Shown here: positions 43,977-52,355 of the stretch, piece by piece
Numbering within the stretch: position 1 is the first letter of the stretch
Layout of the letters: each line of letters begins with the position of its first letter
Assembly: GCA_035645145.1 (NCBI GenBank)
Contig: DASQNC010000036.1
Coordinates: 62,001-126,000, forward strand
Source: Azospirillaceae bacterium
GTDB taxonomy: Bacteria > Pseudomonadota > Alphaproteobacteria > Azospirillales > Azospirillaceae
Reading direction: 5' to 3'
Length of the DNA stretch: 64,000 nt
Program-made: the position numbers and the translations under genes
The notes under the pieces: model-generated
What the model was told of the DNA's origin: nothing
What the model saw: the letters and a program-made list of their open reading frames with translations, nothing else
The model's database searches: none

Positions 43977-45749
43977 ATGTGGTTGACGGGTCTGGGAGTG
44001 CGCCGCCGGCTGGCCTGCGGCATCGCCGCGGCAGCACTGGGCATGATGACGTGGCAAGGCGCGTCGGCGCAGGACCGCCCTGCGCCGGAACCCGCGACGG
44101 GCACCCAGGCCAAGCCGTTGGTCACCGCCCGGACCCAGATGGTGGTCGCCAACAATCCGCTGGCCGCGCGGGCCGGACACGAGATCCTCAAGGAAGGCGG
44201 CAGCGCCGTCGATGCCGCCATCGCCGTCCAACTCGTCCTGGGGCTCACCGAGCCGCAATCGTCCGGCATTGGCGGGGGTGCCTTCCTCCTGCACTACAAC
44301 GCGGCCGACGGCACGCTCGCAGCCTATGACGGCCGCGAAACGGCACCGGCCGAAGCCACGCCCGAGCTGTTCCTGAACAACGAAGGCAAGCCCTTGACCT
44401 TCTACGACGCCGCCATCGGCGGTCGGTCGGTCGGGGTGCCCGGCGCCATCCGGCTGATGGAGGACGTGCACAAGATACATGGCAAGCTGCCCTGGGCGCG
44501 CCTGTTCCAACCTGCCATCCGCCTCGCCGAGGAGGGCTTCGAGGTCTCGCCGCGGCTGGCCGCGCTGATCGAGGGCGACAAGGAGCGGCTGGGCCGCCAC
44601 CCGTCCACCCGCTCCTACTTCTTCAACCCGGACGGCACGCCGCTGAAGGCGGGCACCCGGTTGAAGAACCCGGCCTACGCCGCGACGCTGCGGACGGTCG
44701 CCGAGCGCGGGGCGGTCGCCTTCTACACGGGCGAGATCGCCCGGGACATCGTGGATACGGTGCGCAACCATCCCACGAACCCCGGCAAGCTCGACGTCAA
44801 GGACCTGGAGGGCTACAAGATCGCCGTGCGCGAGCCCGTGTGCGGAAGCTACCGCATGTACGAGGTGTGCGGCATGGGCCCGCCCAGCTCCGGTGGCCTG
44901 AGCGTGCTGCAGATCCTGGGCATGCTGGAACATTTCAACCTGGCGGCCATGGGGCCGAAGTCGCCGGACGCCCAGCACCTCATCGTCGAGGCGATCAAGC
45001 TGGCCTTCGCCGACCGCGCGCTCTACATGGCCGACGCCGACTTTGTGCCGGTGCCCACCCGCGGACTGATCGATCCCACATATCTGACGCTGCGCGCGCA
45101 GCAGTTGGACATGGACAAGGCGATCGAAACGCCGAAGGCCGGCAACCCGCCCTGGCGTGAGGCGATGCTGTACGGCCCGGACTCCTCGCCGGAGTTCCCG
45201 GCCACCACCCACATGTCCATCGTCGACAAGGACGGCAACGCGGTCTCGATGACCACGACCATCGAGGACGCGTTCGGCTCGCGGACGATGGTCCGTGGTT
45301 TCCTGCTGAACAACCAGCTCACGGATTTCTCGCTCGCCCCCGTCGCCAACGGCCGGCCGGTGGCGAACCGCGTGGAACCGGGCAAACGCCCGCGCTCGTC
45401 CATGGCGCCGACCATCGTGTTCGACCGGTCGGGTGAGCCGGTCCTGGTGGTTGGGTCTCCGGGCGGCGCCCGCATCATCGGCTACGTTGCGCGGGCCGTC
45501 ATCGGGGTTCTGGATTGGGGCATGGATGTGCAGGAAGCCGTGTCCCAGCCGCACATCCTCTCGGTCGGCACCACCGCCGAACTTGAGGAAGGAACCCCGG
45601 CGGCGGATCTGAAGCCCGTGTTCGAAGCCCGCGGCCACAAGGTGTCCGTGCGTGAACTGAACAGCGGCCTCAGCGCCATCCATCTCAAGGATGAGCGCCT
45701 GTTCGGAGGCGCCGACCCGCGCCGCGAGGGCATCGCGGTGGGCGACTGA
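43977..45749 (+). CDS. ggt: Gamma-glutamyltransferase
   Basis: The protein has 590 residues with a signal peptide (about 1-31, ending GASAQ), so it is periplasmic. GGT is made as a precursor that cuts itself before a Thr; here that residue is Thr410 in FPATTHMSIVDKDGNAVSMT. Other motifs are GLTEPQSSGIGGGAFLLHY, GMGPPSSGGLSVLQILGM and VVGSPGGARIIGYVARAVIG. It cleaves gamma-glutamyl bonds in glutathione and related compounds. It lies 77 bases after the hydratase. Gamma-glutamyl-amine genes about 10 kb upstream hint at linked metabolism. Confidence 0.95.
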   Translation: MWLTGLGVRRRLACGIAAAALGMMTWQGASAQDRPAPEPATGTQAKPLVTARTQMVVANNPLAARAGHEILKEGGSAVDAAIAVQLVLGLTEPQSSGIGGGAFLLHYNAADGTLAAYDGRETAPAEATPELFLNNEGKPLTFYDAAIGGRSVGVPGAIRLMEDVHKIHGKLPWARLFQPAIRLAEEGFEVSPRLAALIEGDKERLGRHPSTRSYFFNPDGTPLKAGTRLKNPAYAATLRTVAERGAVAFYTGEIARDIVDTVRNHPTNPGKLDVKDLEGYKIAVREPVCGSYRMYEVCGMGPPSSGGLSVLQILGMLEHFNLAAMGPKSPDAQHLIVEAIKLAFADRALYMADADFVPVPTRGLIDPTYLTLRAQQLDMDKAIETPKAGNPPWREAMLYGPDSSPEFPATTHMSIVDKDGNAVSMTTTIEDAFGSRTMVRGFLLNNQLTDFSLAPVANGRPVANRVEPGKRPRSSMAPTIVFDRSGEPVLVVGSPGGARIIGYVARAVIGVLDWGMDVQEAVSQPHILSVGTTAELEEGTPAADLKPVFEARGHKVSVRELNSGLSAIHLKDERLFGGADPRREGIAVGD

Positions 45750-45751
45750 TA

Positions 45752-45785
45752 CCACCGTGCAAAGGACTTGACCTTTGCACGGTGG
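45752..45785. terminator. Perfect 14-base-pair hairpin after ggt
   Basis: CCACCGTGCAAAGG and CCTTTGCACGGTGG pair perfectly around the loop ACTTGA, two bases after the ggt stop codon. There is no T tract. It may be a transcription stop, an mRNA-stabilising hairpin or one end of a small repeat element. Confidence 0.6.
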
Positions 45786-45885
45786 AGGGTGCGACCGCAC
45801 CCCGCGCCGGAGGCGCGGCTGGAAATCCGGGGGCCAACTGGCGCGCGAGCCAAGCTCCACAGAAGCGCCGGCGCATGAGGAACCT

Positions 45886-45915
45886 CGCCGGGCACATGGA
45901 TCCATGTGCCCGGCG
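45886..45915. repeat. Perfect 30-base palindrome between convergent genes
   Basis: CGCCGGGCACATGGA is followed directly by its reverse complement TCCATGTGCCCGGCG, with no loop. It lies between ggt and the phytase-like gene, which converge here. It could be a two-way terminator, a protein-binding site or part of a REP-like element with the hairpin 100 bases to the left. I see no second copy in the window. Confidence 0.6.
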
Positions 45916-45979
45916 GTATGAGACAACGCCCTCCCGCCGCCGCATCCCAGGTCGGGGCGCGGCGGCGGGGGCACCTCTC

Positions 45980-46945
45980 CTACTCCGCAAGCTCGAAGCA
46001 GATTATCAATGTGGGCAGGACAGCCGAGAAGTTGTCGTCGCTGACCAGGTAAAGGAACAGCCGTCCGTCGGGACGGCGCGCGATGGAAATTCCTTCGAAG
46101 TTGGCCATCGGCAACGGCCAGTCCAGGCGCCCGATTTCCCGCCCTTCGACCACCGCGCCGGATCCGATGTCCCTGGCCGCGACCCGGGTGATCCGCCCGA
46201 GCAGGCCGGAAAAGAACGAAAACTTCCGCTCCAGGACCAGGATGTCGCCGTTGGGCAGCGTGGCCGCCGCCGTCGGGCGGAAGTCGGGGGCCGCACGATA
46301 GGTCCAGCGCACCCAGCCGTTCGGGCCGCCAATGGCGGCGGAACGTTCCGGCTGGCCATTGTCGCGCCCTTCCGCAATCACCACCAACCGACCATCGGGC
46401 AGCGCCGTCACCGCTTCCAGCCCGCCGTTGGGGGACAGGTTTCCAAGCCCGGTCGGGTAGAGGATGCGTTCCGCCGGACCAGCGGGTGCCGGTCCGGCCG
46501 GGTAGAGGACGATGTGCTGGACCCGCTCCGCACTGACCGCCCAGCGTCCATCGGGCAGTCGTGCCAGACCTTCGGTGTCCGACGCCGGGCCGGTGAACCG
46601 TTTGCCGTCCCTACCCAGCAAGGGCCGGATCTCGAAATCTTCCACATCGGACAGCCCTCCGGTGGCGTCGTAACGCATCCGGCCGGTGACCACCCGTCCC
46701 GCATCGGACACGGCGACGAACCGCGCACCGCCGTCCATCACCTCGATCGCCGACAGCCCCCCGACCTGCTCGTCGGAGGAAATCGCCACGGCCCCGCGGA
46801 AAGCCAGGTCGCCGAAAACCCGATCCGACAGACGCCCAGGATCGACGGCGACCGGGCGCGAGGACGTCCCCCCCACGGCGGCCCCGCAGGCGGTCAAGAA
46901 CAGCACGCTCAAAGCGAGCGTTCGAACACCGGGAAGCACAGGCAT
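45980..46945 (-). CDS. Esterase-like activity of phytase family lipoprotein
   Basis: The protein has 321 residues. The ATG at 46945 gives a short lipoprotein signal ending LTAC (Cys20). An upstream in-frame start at 46990 would lengthen the signal by 15 residues. The body is a beta-propeller-like repeat protein of the phytase-esterase-like family: GGLSAIEVMDGGARFVAVSD, FTGPASDTEGLARLPDGRWA, NGGLEAVTALPDGRLVVIAE, MANFEGISIARRPDGRLFLY. Such proteins are predicted phosphoesterases tethered to the membrane in the periplasm; the true substrate is not known. Confidence 0.85.
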   Translation of the reverse strand: MPVLPGVRTLALSVLFLTACGAAVGGTSSRPVAVDPGRLSDRVFGDLAFRGAVAISSDEQVGGLSAIEVMDGGARFVAVSDAGRVVTGRMRYDATGGLSDVEDFEIRPLLGRDGKRFTGPASDTEGLARLPDGRWAVSAERVQHIVLYPAGPAPAGPAERILYPTGLGNLSPNGGLEAVTALPDGRLVVIAEGRDNGQPERSAAIGGPNGWVRWTYRAAPDFRPTAAATLPNGDILVLERKFSFFSGLLGRITRVAARDIGSGAVVEGREIGRLDWPLPMANFEGISIARRPDGRLFLYLVSDDNFSAVLPTLIICFELAE

Positions 46946-47043
46946 TGGCAAGCAGACATAGCAGGCAGGGGCCATCACATCTGCCCGCACATTGGGGCGG
47001 TGGCGAGGCGCATCCGCGACGCCCGCCAGATGGTCGCCATATA

Positions 47044-47069
47044 GTTGATTGCATTAATCAACATTGACG
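47044..47069 (+). promoter_or_regulatory. Inverted repeat plus shared 13-mer upstream of the second citrate synthase gene
   Basis: GTTGATT-GCATT-AATCAAC is a perfect 7-base inverted repeat at 47044-47062. It overlaps ATCAACATTGACG (47057-47069), which is identical to bases 13096-13108 before the HTH-citrate synthase gene. Half-sites TTGA/TCAA occur three times here. It lies 57 bases before the ATG and is AT-rich against the GC-rich background, so an operator or promoter is likely. Confidence 0.6.
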
Positions 47070-47126
47070 ACCTGGACTCGGAGCCCGACGATTCCGGCCG
47101 TAGTCACCTTGCCGAGGAGCACACCC

Positions 47127-48248
47127 ATGTCCGGCGTCCCCACCGTCGCGAATTCCGGCCTTGATGGCGTCATCGCCGCGGAGACCGTCCTGAGTCACGT
47201 GGATGGTGAACGCGGATTGTTGATCGTCTGCGGCGAACGGATCGAGGATCTGGCCGGCCGGATCGGGTTCGAGGAGTTGGCGGCCGCTCTCTGGACCGCA
47301 GCCGGAACCCCGACCACCGTGGCGGCCGCCCGCCCAGCCATCGGCGAAGCGCGGGCGGCGGCGGCCCGGCTCGTGCCGGCCCTGCTCCCCGCCGTTGCGG
47401 GCCTTACCCCAGTGGAGGGATTGCGGCTGATGCTGGCCGCCCTCCCCGATGCCGCCCCCATGCCCCCCCATATCCTGGCGGTCGGCGCGATTCCCGTCTT
47501 CATCGCCGCCCAGGCCCGCGCGGCACGCGGGCTGGAGGCGCTGACACCGGATCCGGGCGCGGGGCACGCGGCCGACTTCCTGCGCCTGCTGGCCGGAACG
47601 CCCCCTTCCGCGGCGGCGGCACGGGCGCTCGATGCCTATCTGGTCACCGTCGCCGACCATGGCCTGAACGCTTCGACCTTCACCGCGCGGGTGGTCGCCT
47701 CCACCCGGGCCGGCACGCCTTCCGCAATCGTGGCGGCGCTCTGCGCGCTCAAAGGCCCGCTGCACGGGGGCGCACCGGGACCGGTGCTCGACATGCTGGA
47801 CGAGATCGGCACGCCCGAACGGATCGAGGGCTGGATCGAGGCACGGCTTGCCGCGGGCGAACGACTGATGGGATTCGGGCACCGCATCTACCGGGTCCGC
47901 GACCCGCGTGCCGACGTGTTGAAGCGCGCCGTCACCGAATTGCGGGTGGCCGGAACGGATGCGGAGTCCACCCACCGGCTTTCCTTCGCCGAACAGGTGG
48001 AACACGCGGCGCACGCGGCGCTTGCCCGCCATCGGCCCGGCCGGCGGCTGGATACCAACGTGGAGTTCTACACGGCGCTGCTGCTGGAGGCACTCGGCCT
48101 GCCGCGGGCCCTGTTCACCCCGGTGTTTGCCATGGGCCGGGCCGCGGGATGGACCGCCCATGTCATGGAACAGGTGGGGACGGGCCGCATCATCCGGCCG
48201 GACAGCCGCTACATCGGCGCTTGGCCGAGAAACGCCGAAGCGGCCTGA
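47127..48248 (+). CDS. Citrate synthase / 2-methylcitrate synthase-family protein
   Basis: The protein has 373 residues from the ATG at 47127, which follows GAGGAG. Citrate synthase landmarks are ADHGLNASTFTARVVASTR, LCALKGPLHGGAPGPVLDML, the catalytic His in RLMGFGHRIYRVRDPRADVL, and AAGWTAHVMEQ with IIRPDSRYIG at the end. The catalytic Asp of the usual PNVDFY motif is Glu here (DTNVEFYTALLLEALGL). The protein is a paralogue of the HTH-fused enzyme at 13110 and lacks its N-terminal DNA-binding domain. The substrate may be oxaloacetate with acetyl- or propionyl-CoA. Confidence 0.9.
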   Translation: MSGVPTVANSGLDGVIAAETVLSHVDGERGLLIVCGERIEDLAGRIGFEELAAALWTAAGTPTTVAAARPAIGEARAAAARLVPALLPAVAGLTPVEGLRLMLAALPDAAPMPPHILAVGAIPVFIAAQARAARGLEALTPDPGAGHAADFLRLLAGTPPSAAAARALDAYLVTVADHGLNASTFTARVVASTRAGTPSAIVAALCALKGPLHGGAPGPVLDMLDEIGTPERIEGWIEARLAAGERLMGFGHRIYRVRDPRADVLKRAVTELRVAGTDAESTHRLSFAEQVEHAAHAALARHRPGRRLDTNVEFYTALLLEALGLPRALFTPVFAMGRAAGWTAHVMEQVGTGRIIRPDSRYIGAWPRNAEAA

Positions 48249-48258
48249 AGCGTTGCGC

Positions 48259-48287
48259 GCCCCGAAAGGTCTGCGGCCTTCCGGGGC
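48259..48287 (+). terminator. Hairpin after the second citrate synthase gene
   Basis: GCCCCG-A-AAGG pairs with CCTT-C-CGGGGC around a 7-base loop, with one A-C mismatch. It starts 11 bases after the stop codon. A C run follows instead of T, so intrinsic activity is uncertain. Confidence 0.5.
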
Positions 48288-48406
48288 CGCCCCCCAACCT
48301 TTGGCCTACGCCCCAAGTCTGGATTTCGGCGTGGCAATCGGCACGCTAAGAACCCATCTGAACATGTGTCCTGCAAATCGGGACGCAAGGAACGAAGGGC
48401 CGTGGC

Positions 48407-49069
48407 TTGGATAGTCGGCTGATGGATCCCGAACAGAGGATCCGCGAGTTGGAAGCTGCGTTGCGCCAGAAGGAAGCGGCGCTGCGCGAAGTCCAGCATC
48501 GCGCGAAAAACGGTCTGCAACTGGCAATCAGCCTTCTGCGCCTCCAGGTTGGCCGGATGCGCGATCCGGAGGCGCGTGCCGCGTTCGAGGACACGCTGCA
48601 CCGCATCGAGGCATTGACCCTGGTCTACCGGCAGCTCCACCAGTCGGGAGCGGAAGCCGACGTCGATCTGGGCGCCTACCTGGGCGAACTGGCGCAACTG
48701 GCGGCCACCCCGCCCGAAGACGCCATGCGTGGTCCCACGCTGGCCGTCGTCGTGAATGCCGAGCCCATGAGCGCCAACCTGACCACGGCCATGACGCTGG
48801 GGCTGTTGGTGAACGAATTGATCCTCGCCAGCCAACGCCATGCGTTTGCCGGCGATCCCCGGATCGAGGTGAGCCTGGTATCGGCGGGCAACAATCTTGC
48901 GCGCCTTTCCGTGTCGGACAACGGCCGTCCCTTGCCCGTTGGGTTTGATCCGGCCCACGAGGATGCGATGGTGCTGGTCCAGGCCCTTGCCGGGCAATTG
49001 GGCGGCGACATCGACCTTCAGACCACGGGCGGCACCCGCGCCGTCGTCACCTTCCCGCTGCGACAGTAA
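48407..49069 (+). CDS. Small sensorless HisKA_2-type histidine kinase
   Basis: The protein has 220 residues and no sensor or membrane domain. A short coiled-coil lead (RIRELEAALRQKEAALREV) runs into a HisKA_2 phosphoacceptor helix, VQHRAKNGLQLAISLLRLQV. A reduced HATPase domain follows (LGLLVNELILASQRHAF, LSVSDNGRPLPVGFD, LAGQLGGDIDLQTTGGTRAV) whose glycine-rich lid is weak. It could be a kinase driven by a partner protein, or a phosphotransferase or phosphatase. Starts at TTG 48407 (GAAGGG upstream) or ATG 48422 are both possible. Confidence 0.78.
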   Translation: MDSRLMDPEQRIRELEAALRQKEAALREVQHRAKNGLQLAISLLRLQVGRMRDPEARAAFEDTLHRIEALTLVYRQLHQSGAEADVDLGAYLGELAQLAATPPEDAMRGPTLAVVVNAEPMSANLTTAMTLGLLVNELILASQRHAFAGDPRIEVSLVSAGNNLARLSVSDNGRPLPVGFDPAHEDAMVLVQALAGQLGGDIDLQTTGGTRAVVTFPLRQ

Positions 49070-49081
49070 ACCCCGCCACCC

Positions 49082-49117
49082 CACTCACCGGCGCTCGAGG
49101 GCGCCGGCAGGTGAGTG
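49082..49117. terminator. Hairpin between convergent kinase and LigD-polymerase genes
   Basis: CACTCACC-GGCGC pairs with GCGCC-GG(CA)-GGTGAGTG around a short loop. It sits 13 bases after the kinase stop and 40 bases from the stop of the converging gene. It may serve both transcripts. Confidence 0.55.
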
Positions 49118-49156
49118 AGGAAACGGGGTGCCTGTACCGTGCGAAAGCCGGCGGGC

Positions 49157-50071
49157 CTATACCCCCACGGCCTTCTTCGCGGCAGCGCTGATCGACTGCT
49201 GCAGCGTCAGCACGGGCGCCCACGGATCACCGAGGCTGCGCATGCGTTCGGGCACGGTCTTGACCGTGAAGACACCCGGACCGGCCAGATTACCGAGTTC
49301 ATCCCAATCGACCGGCGTGGCCACCGTTGCGCCGGCCCGTGCACGCGGGCTGTAGGGGGCGACGGCGCTGGCCCCCCGGGCATTACGCATGTAGTCGATG
49401 AAAATGCGTCCGATGCGGGCGTTCTTCAGCGGCGAGATGGTGAACCGTTTCGGGTCGGCATCGGCCACTTGCCCGGCCACACCCTTGGCGAAGCCGGCCG
49501 TTGCGTCCCAGTCCAGGCGCCGGACCATCGGTACGGCCACATGGATGCCGCGCCCACCGGTCACCATGGCGAAGCTTTCCAACCCCAACGCCTTGAACCG
49601 GTCGCGCAGGCCGTAGGCGGCCTCGACCACCATCGCCCAGGGAACGCCGTCCGCCGGGTCGAGATCCAGCACAAGGCGGTCCGGCCGGTCCGGCCGGTCG
49701 GCGCGTGCACCCCAGGGGTGGATCTCCAGGACCCCCAACTGCACCAGGTGCAGCAAGGCCCTCCGGTCCTCCACCATTAGGTATTCGACCATGCCCCGGG
49801 CTTCCTTGATCTGCACACGCTTGACCGCGGGGGCCACACCGTCTGCGCCATGGCGCTGGATGAAGCATTGGGCCTGCCGCCCCGACGGGCAGCGCAGCAG
49901 GGTGACCGGCCGGTGCGCCAAATGGGGCAGGATCCGCTCGGCCATCTTGTTGTAATAGCCGACGAGGTCGCGCTTGGTCACGCCCTGCTCGGGCCACAGC
50001 ACCTTGTCGGGGTGAGTGAACCGGATTCCGTCGATCAGAACGGACTCCGCGTCGCCAAGCTGGACAGCCAC
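49157..50071 (-). CDS. Stand-alone LigD-type polymerase/primase domain protein
   Basis: The protein has 304 residues from a GTG at 50071 preceded by AAGGGGGG. An ATG at 50089 would add six residues but lacks a ribosome site. It matches the archaeo-eukaryotic primase-like polymerase domain of bacterial NHEJ ligase D: FTHPDKVLWPEQGVTKRDLV, YYNKMAERILPHLAHRPVTL, LVLDLDPADGVPWAMVV (metal-binding DxD), and SFAMVTGGRGIHVAVPM. No ligase or nuclease domain is attached and no ku gene is near. It may fill ends in double-strand break repair or act in trans with LigD. Confidence 0.9.
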   Translation of the reverse strand: MAVQLGDAESVLIDGIRFTHPDKVLWPEQGVTKRDLVGYYNKMAERILPHLAHRPVTLLRCPSGRQAQCFIQRHGADGVAPAVKRVQIKEARGMVEYLMVEDRRALLHLVQLGVLEIHPWGARADRPDRPDRLVLDLDPADGVPWAMVVEAAYGLRDRFKALGLESFAMVTGGRGIHVAVPMVRRLDWDATAGFAKGVAGQVADADPKRFTISPLKNARIGRIFIDYMRNARGASAVAPYSPRARAGATVATPVDWDELGNLAGPGVFTVKTVPERMRSLGDPWAPVLTLQQSISAAAKKAVGV

Positions 50072-50171
50072 AATTCCCCCCTTCGTCATTGCGCACGAAT
50101 ACAACACTCGGCCGCCTAACGTGGTCGCTCGCACCGTGCGCCGCCAGAGGAAAGTGCCTCCGAATCCGTCC

Positions 50172-50780
50172 TTAACGCCCCCTTTCAAGCCTCGAGGAAA
50201 GGTGCGCGCGAACCGCTGGCCATTCGGACGCGATGATGCTGTAGACGCACGTGTCGCGGAGCGTGCCGTTCCGCGCCCGCTGGTGGCTGCGCAAGACCCC
50301 GTCCAGCTTGGCCCCCAACCGTTCAATCGCACGCCGGCTTTGATGGTTGAAGAAGTGGGTCCGGAACTCCACCGCCAGACAGTCGAGGTGGTCGAACGCG
50401 TGGGCCAGGAGAAGAAGCTTCGCTTCCGTGTTCAGCGCCGTTCGTTGAACGCTCTGCGCATACCATGTCGATCCGATCTCGACGCGGGGACCAGCGACGT
50501 CGATGTTCATATAGGTGGTCATCCCCACGATGCGGCCGCTTGGCCGCTGGACGACCGTGAAGGGCAGCATGGAGCCCGCCGCCTGCAGGGCGAGCCTACG
50601 TTCGATCTCAGCCTCCATGTGGTCGGGGGCCGGGATGTTCGTATACCAGAGCTGCCAGAGATCCCCGTCGCTTACGGCTGCCGCAAGGCCGTCCCTGTGG
50701 TCCATGGAAAGGGGGACCAATTCGACGTGGTGCCCGGTCAGCGTCGTCGGTCGAATCCGGCTGGTCGGTGTCTCAACCAT
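50172..50780 (-). CDS. RimJ/RimL-type GNAT acetyltransferase
   Basis: The protein of 202 residues resembles the RimJ/RimL subgroup: TLTGHHVELVPLSMDHRDGL at the start, GRIVGMTTYMNIDVAGPRVE, IGSTWYAQSVQRTALNTEAK, and the closing AIERLGAKLDGVLRSHQRA. This subgroup modifies protein N-termini, small amines or antibiotics. I chose the ATG at 50780; an in-frame ATG 17 codons upstream lacks similarity. The ribosome site is weak. It lies 100 bases upstream of the LigD-like gene on the same strand. Confidence 0.86.
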   Translation of the reverse strand: MVETPTSRIRPTTLTGHHVELVPLSMDHRDGLAAAVSDGDLWQLWYTNIPAPDHMEAEIERRLALQAAGSMLPFTVVQRPSGRIVGMTTYMNIDVAGPRVEIGSTWYAQSVQRTALNTEAKLLLLAHAFDHLDCLAVEFRTHFFNHQSRRAIERLGAKLDGVLRSHQRARNGTLRDTCVYSIIASEWPAVRAHLSSRLERGR

Positions 50781-50889
50781 CTGAAGACCTGCTGGAATTT
50801 GGGGCCTTTGTTGAGGCGTTCGGCGGTTCAAGTGCCTGACGGTTCATCCCTTACCCCCGGATTCCGGCCCGGTTCCATAAACGACCGCC

Positions 50890-51591
50890 TTACACCGAGA
50901 GGTACTGGGATTTGACCGCGTCGTCGGCCATGAGTTCGCCAAGGGTGCCCTGGTAGCGGATACGCCCCTTTTCGATGATGTAGGCGCGGTCCGACACCGC
51001 GCGGGCGAACCGCAGGTTCTGCTCGGACAACAGGATGGCAAGCCCCTCCCGCTTCAGGGCGAGGATCGTCCGGGCCATCTGCTCGACCACCACCGGGGCC
51101 AACCCTTCCGAGGGTTCGTCCAGAAGCAGAAGGCGCGGGTTTCCCATCAATGTACGGGCGATGGCCAGCATCTGCTGCTCACCACCGGACATGCGCCCGC
51201 CCGGCCGGTCGCGCATCGCGGCCAAATTGGGGAACAGCTCGAACAGCCGCCCGGGCGTCCAGGCCGGAACACCGGGGCGGGGTGCCCGGCGCCCGACCTC
51301 CAGGTTCTCGGCCACGCTGAGATCGGCGAAGATGCGCCGCTCCTCGGGCACATAGCCGATGCCGGCACGCGCGATCTCGTAGGGTTCGAGTCCGGCCAGG
51401 TCGCGTCCGTCGAACAGGATCCGGCCCCGGGCGGGCGGAACCAGCCCCATCACCGCCTTCATCGTGGTGGATTTGCCGGCACCGTTGCGGCCCAGCAGGA
51501 CCGCCACCTCGCCCGGCCGTACATCGAACGCGACGTTGGCCAAAACCCGGGCACGCCCGTAGTAGGCGTCCAACCCTTCCACGGAGAGCAT
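50890..51591 (-). CDS. livF: Branched-chain amino acid-type ABC transporter ATPase
   Basis: The protein has 233 residues. Motifs are Walker A VAVLLGRNGAGKSTTMKAVM, Q-loop/LivF region YVPEERRIFADLSVAENLEV, signature GGRMSGGEQQMLAIARTLMG, and Walker B LLLLDEPSEGLAPVVVEQMA. The LivF-type ending (SEQNLRFARAVSDRAYIIEK) distinguishes it from LivG. Its start overlaps the livG stop (TGATG). It is the last gene of the livK-livHM-livG-livF operon. Confidence 0.95.
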   Translation of the reverse strand: MLSVEGLDAYYGRARVLANVAFDVRPGEVAVLLGRNGAGKSTTMKAVMGLVPPARGRILFDGRDLAGLEPYEIARAGIGYVPEERRIFADLSVAENLEVGRRAPRPGVPAWTPGRLFELFPNLAAMRDRPGGRMSGGEQQMLAIARTLMGNPRLLLLDEPSEGLAPVVVEQMARTILALKREGLAILLSEQNLRFARAVSDRAYIIEKGRIRYQGTLGELMADDAVKSQYLSV

Positions 51592-52355
51592 CAGGCGGCC
51601 TCCCCGTCGAGGCCGCCGGCCCCCAGATAGACCGCCTGAACCATGGGATTGGCGCGCACGGCTTCGGGCGGCCCCTCGGCAACCAGGCGGCCGCGGTCGA
51701 GCACGAGGACGCGGCGGGCATGGGTGAAGACCACATCCATGTCGTGTTCGGTGAACAGGACGGCGACCCGGTCCCGTTCGGCGAAACCGGCGACCAAACG
51801 CATCAGGGACGCGCGCTCCTGCGGCGCCATGCCGGCGGTGGGCTCGTCCATCAGCAGCAGCCGCGGCCGGTGCGCGACCGCCACCGCCAACTCCAACCGC
51901 TTCAGGTCGCCGTAGGCCAGCACACCGCAGGGCCGGTCCGCCTGTGCAACCATGTCCACCTGGGCCAGAAGCGCATCGGCCTCGTCCACGTACAATTCGC
52001 GCGCCGGAACCCAGGGCGACCACAATCGCCGCCTGTGGGACAGCAACGCCATCTGCACATTCTCGCGCACCGTCATCGAGGCGAAGGTCGCCGTCACTTG
52101 GAACGTCCGCCCCACCCCCATCCGCCACACCTTGCGCGGTGGCAGCCCCGTGACGTCGCGGCCGTTCAGCAGGATCCGCCCCGTGTCCGGCCGCAATTGA
52201 CCGTTCAGCATGTTGAAGCAGGTGCTCTTGCCGGCACCGTTGGGTCCGATCAGGGCCACCACCTCGCCTTCGGCCACGGCAAAACCGACCCCGTCCACCG
52301 CACGTACGCCGCCGAAGGCCTTGGCAAGCCCCTGCGCCTCCAGAACGGGTGTCAC
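51591..52355 (-). CDS. livG: Branched-chain amino acid-type ABC transporter ATPase
   Basis: The protein has 254 residues from a GTG that overlaps the permease stop (GTGA). Motifs are VVALIGPNGAGKSTCFNMLN (Walker A), VGRTFQVTATFASMTVRENV, a diverged signature GVLAYGDLKRLELAVAVAH, and LLLMDEPTAGMAPQERASLM (Walker B). The C-terminal VLFTEHDMDVVFTHARRVLV is typical of LivG. It powers import with LivF through the fused LivHM permease. Confidence 0.95.
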   Translation of the reverse strand: MTPVLEAQGLAKAFGGVRAVDGVGFAVAEGEVVALIGPNGAGKSTCFNMLNGQLRPDTGRILLNGRDVTGLPPRKVWRMGVGRTFQVTATFASMTVRENVQMALLSHRRRLWSPWVPARELYVDEADALLAQVDMVAQADRPCGVLAYGDLKRLELAVAVAHRPRLLLMDEPTAGMAPQERASLMRLVAGFAERDRVAVLFTEHDMDVVFTHARRVLVLDRGRLVAEGPPEAVRANPMVQAVYLGAGGLDGEAA

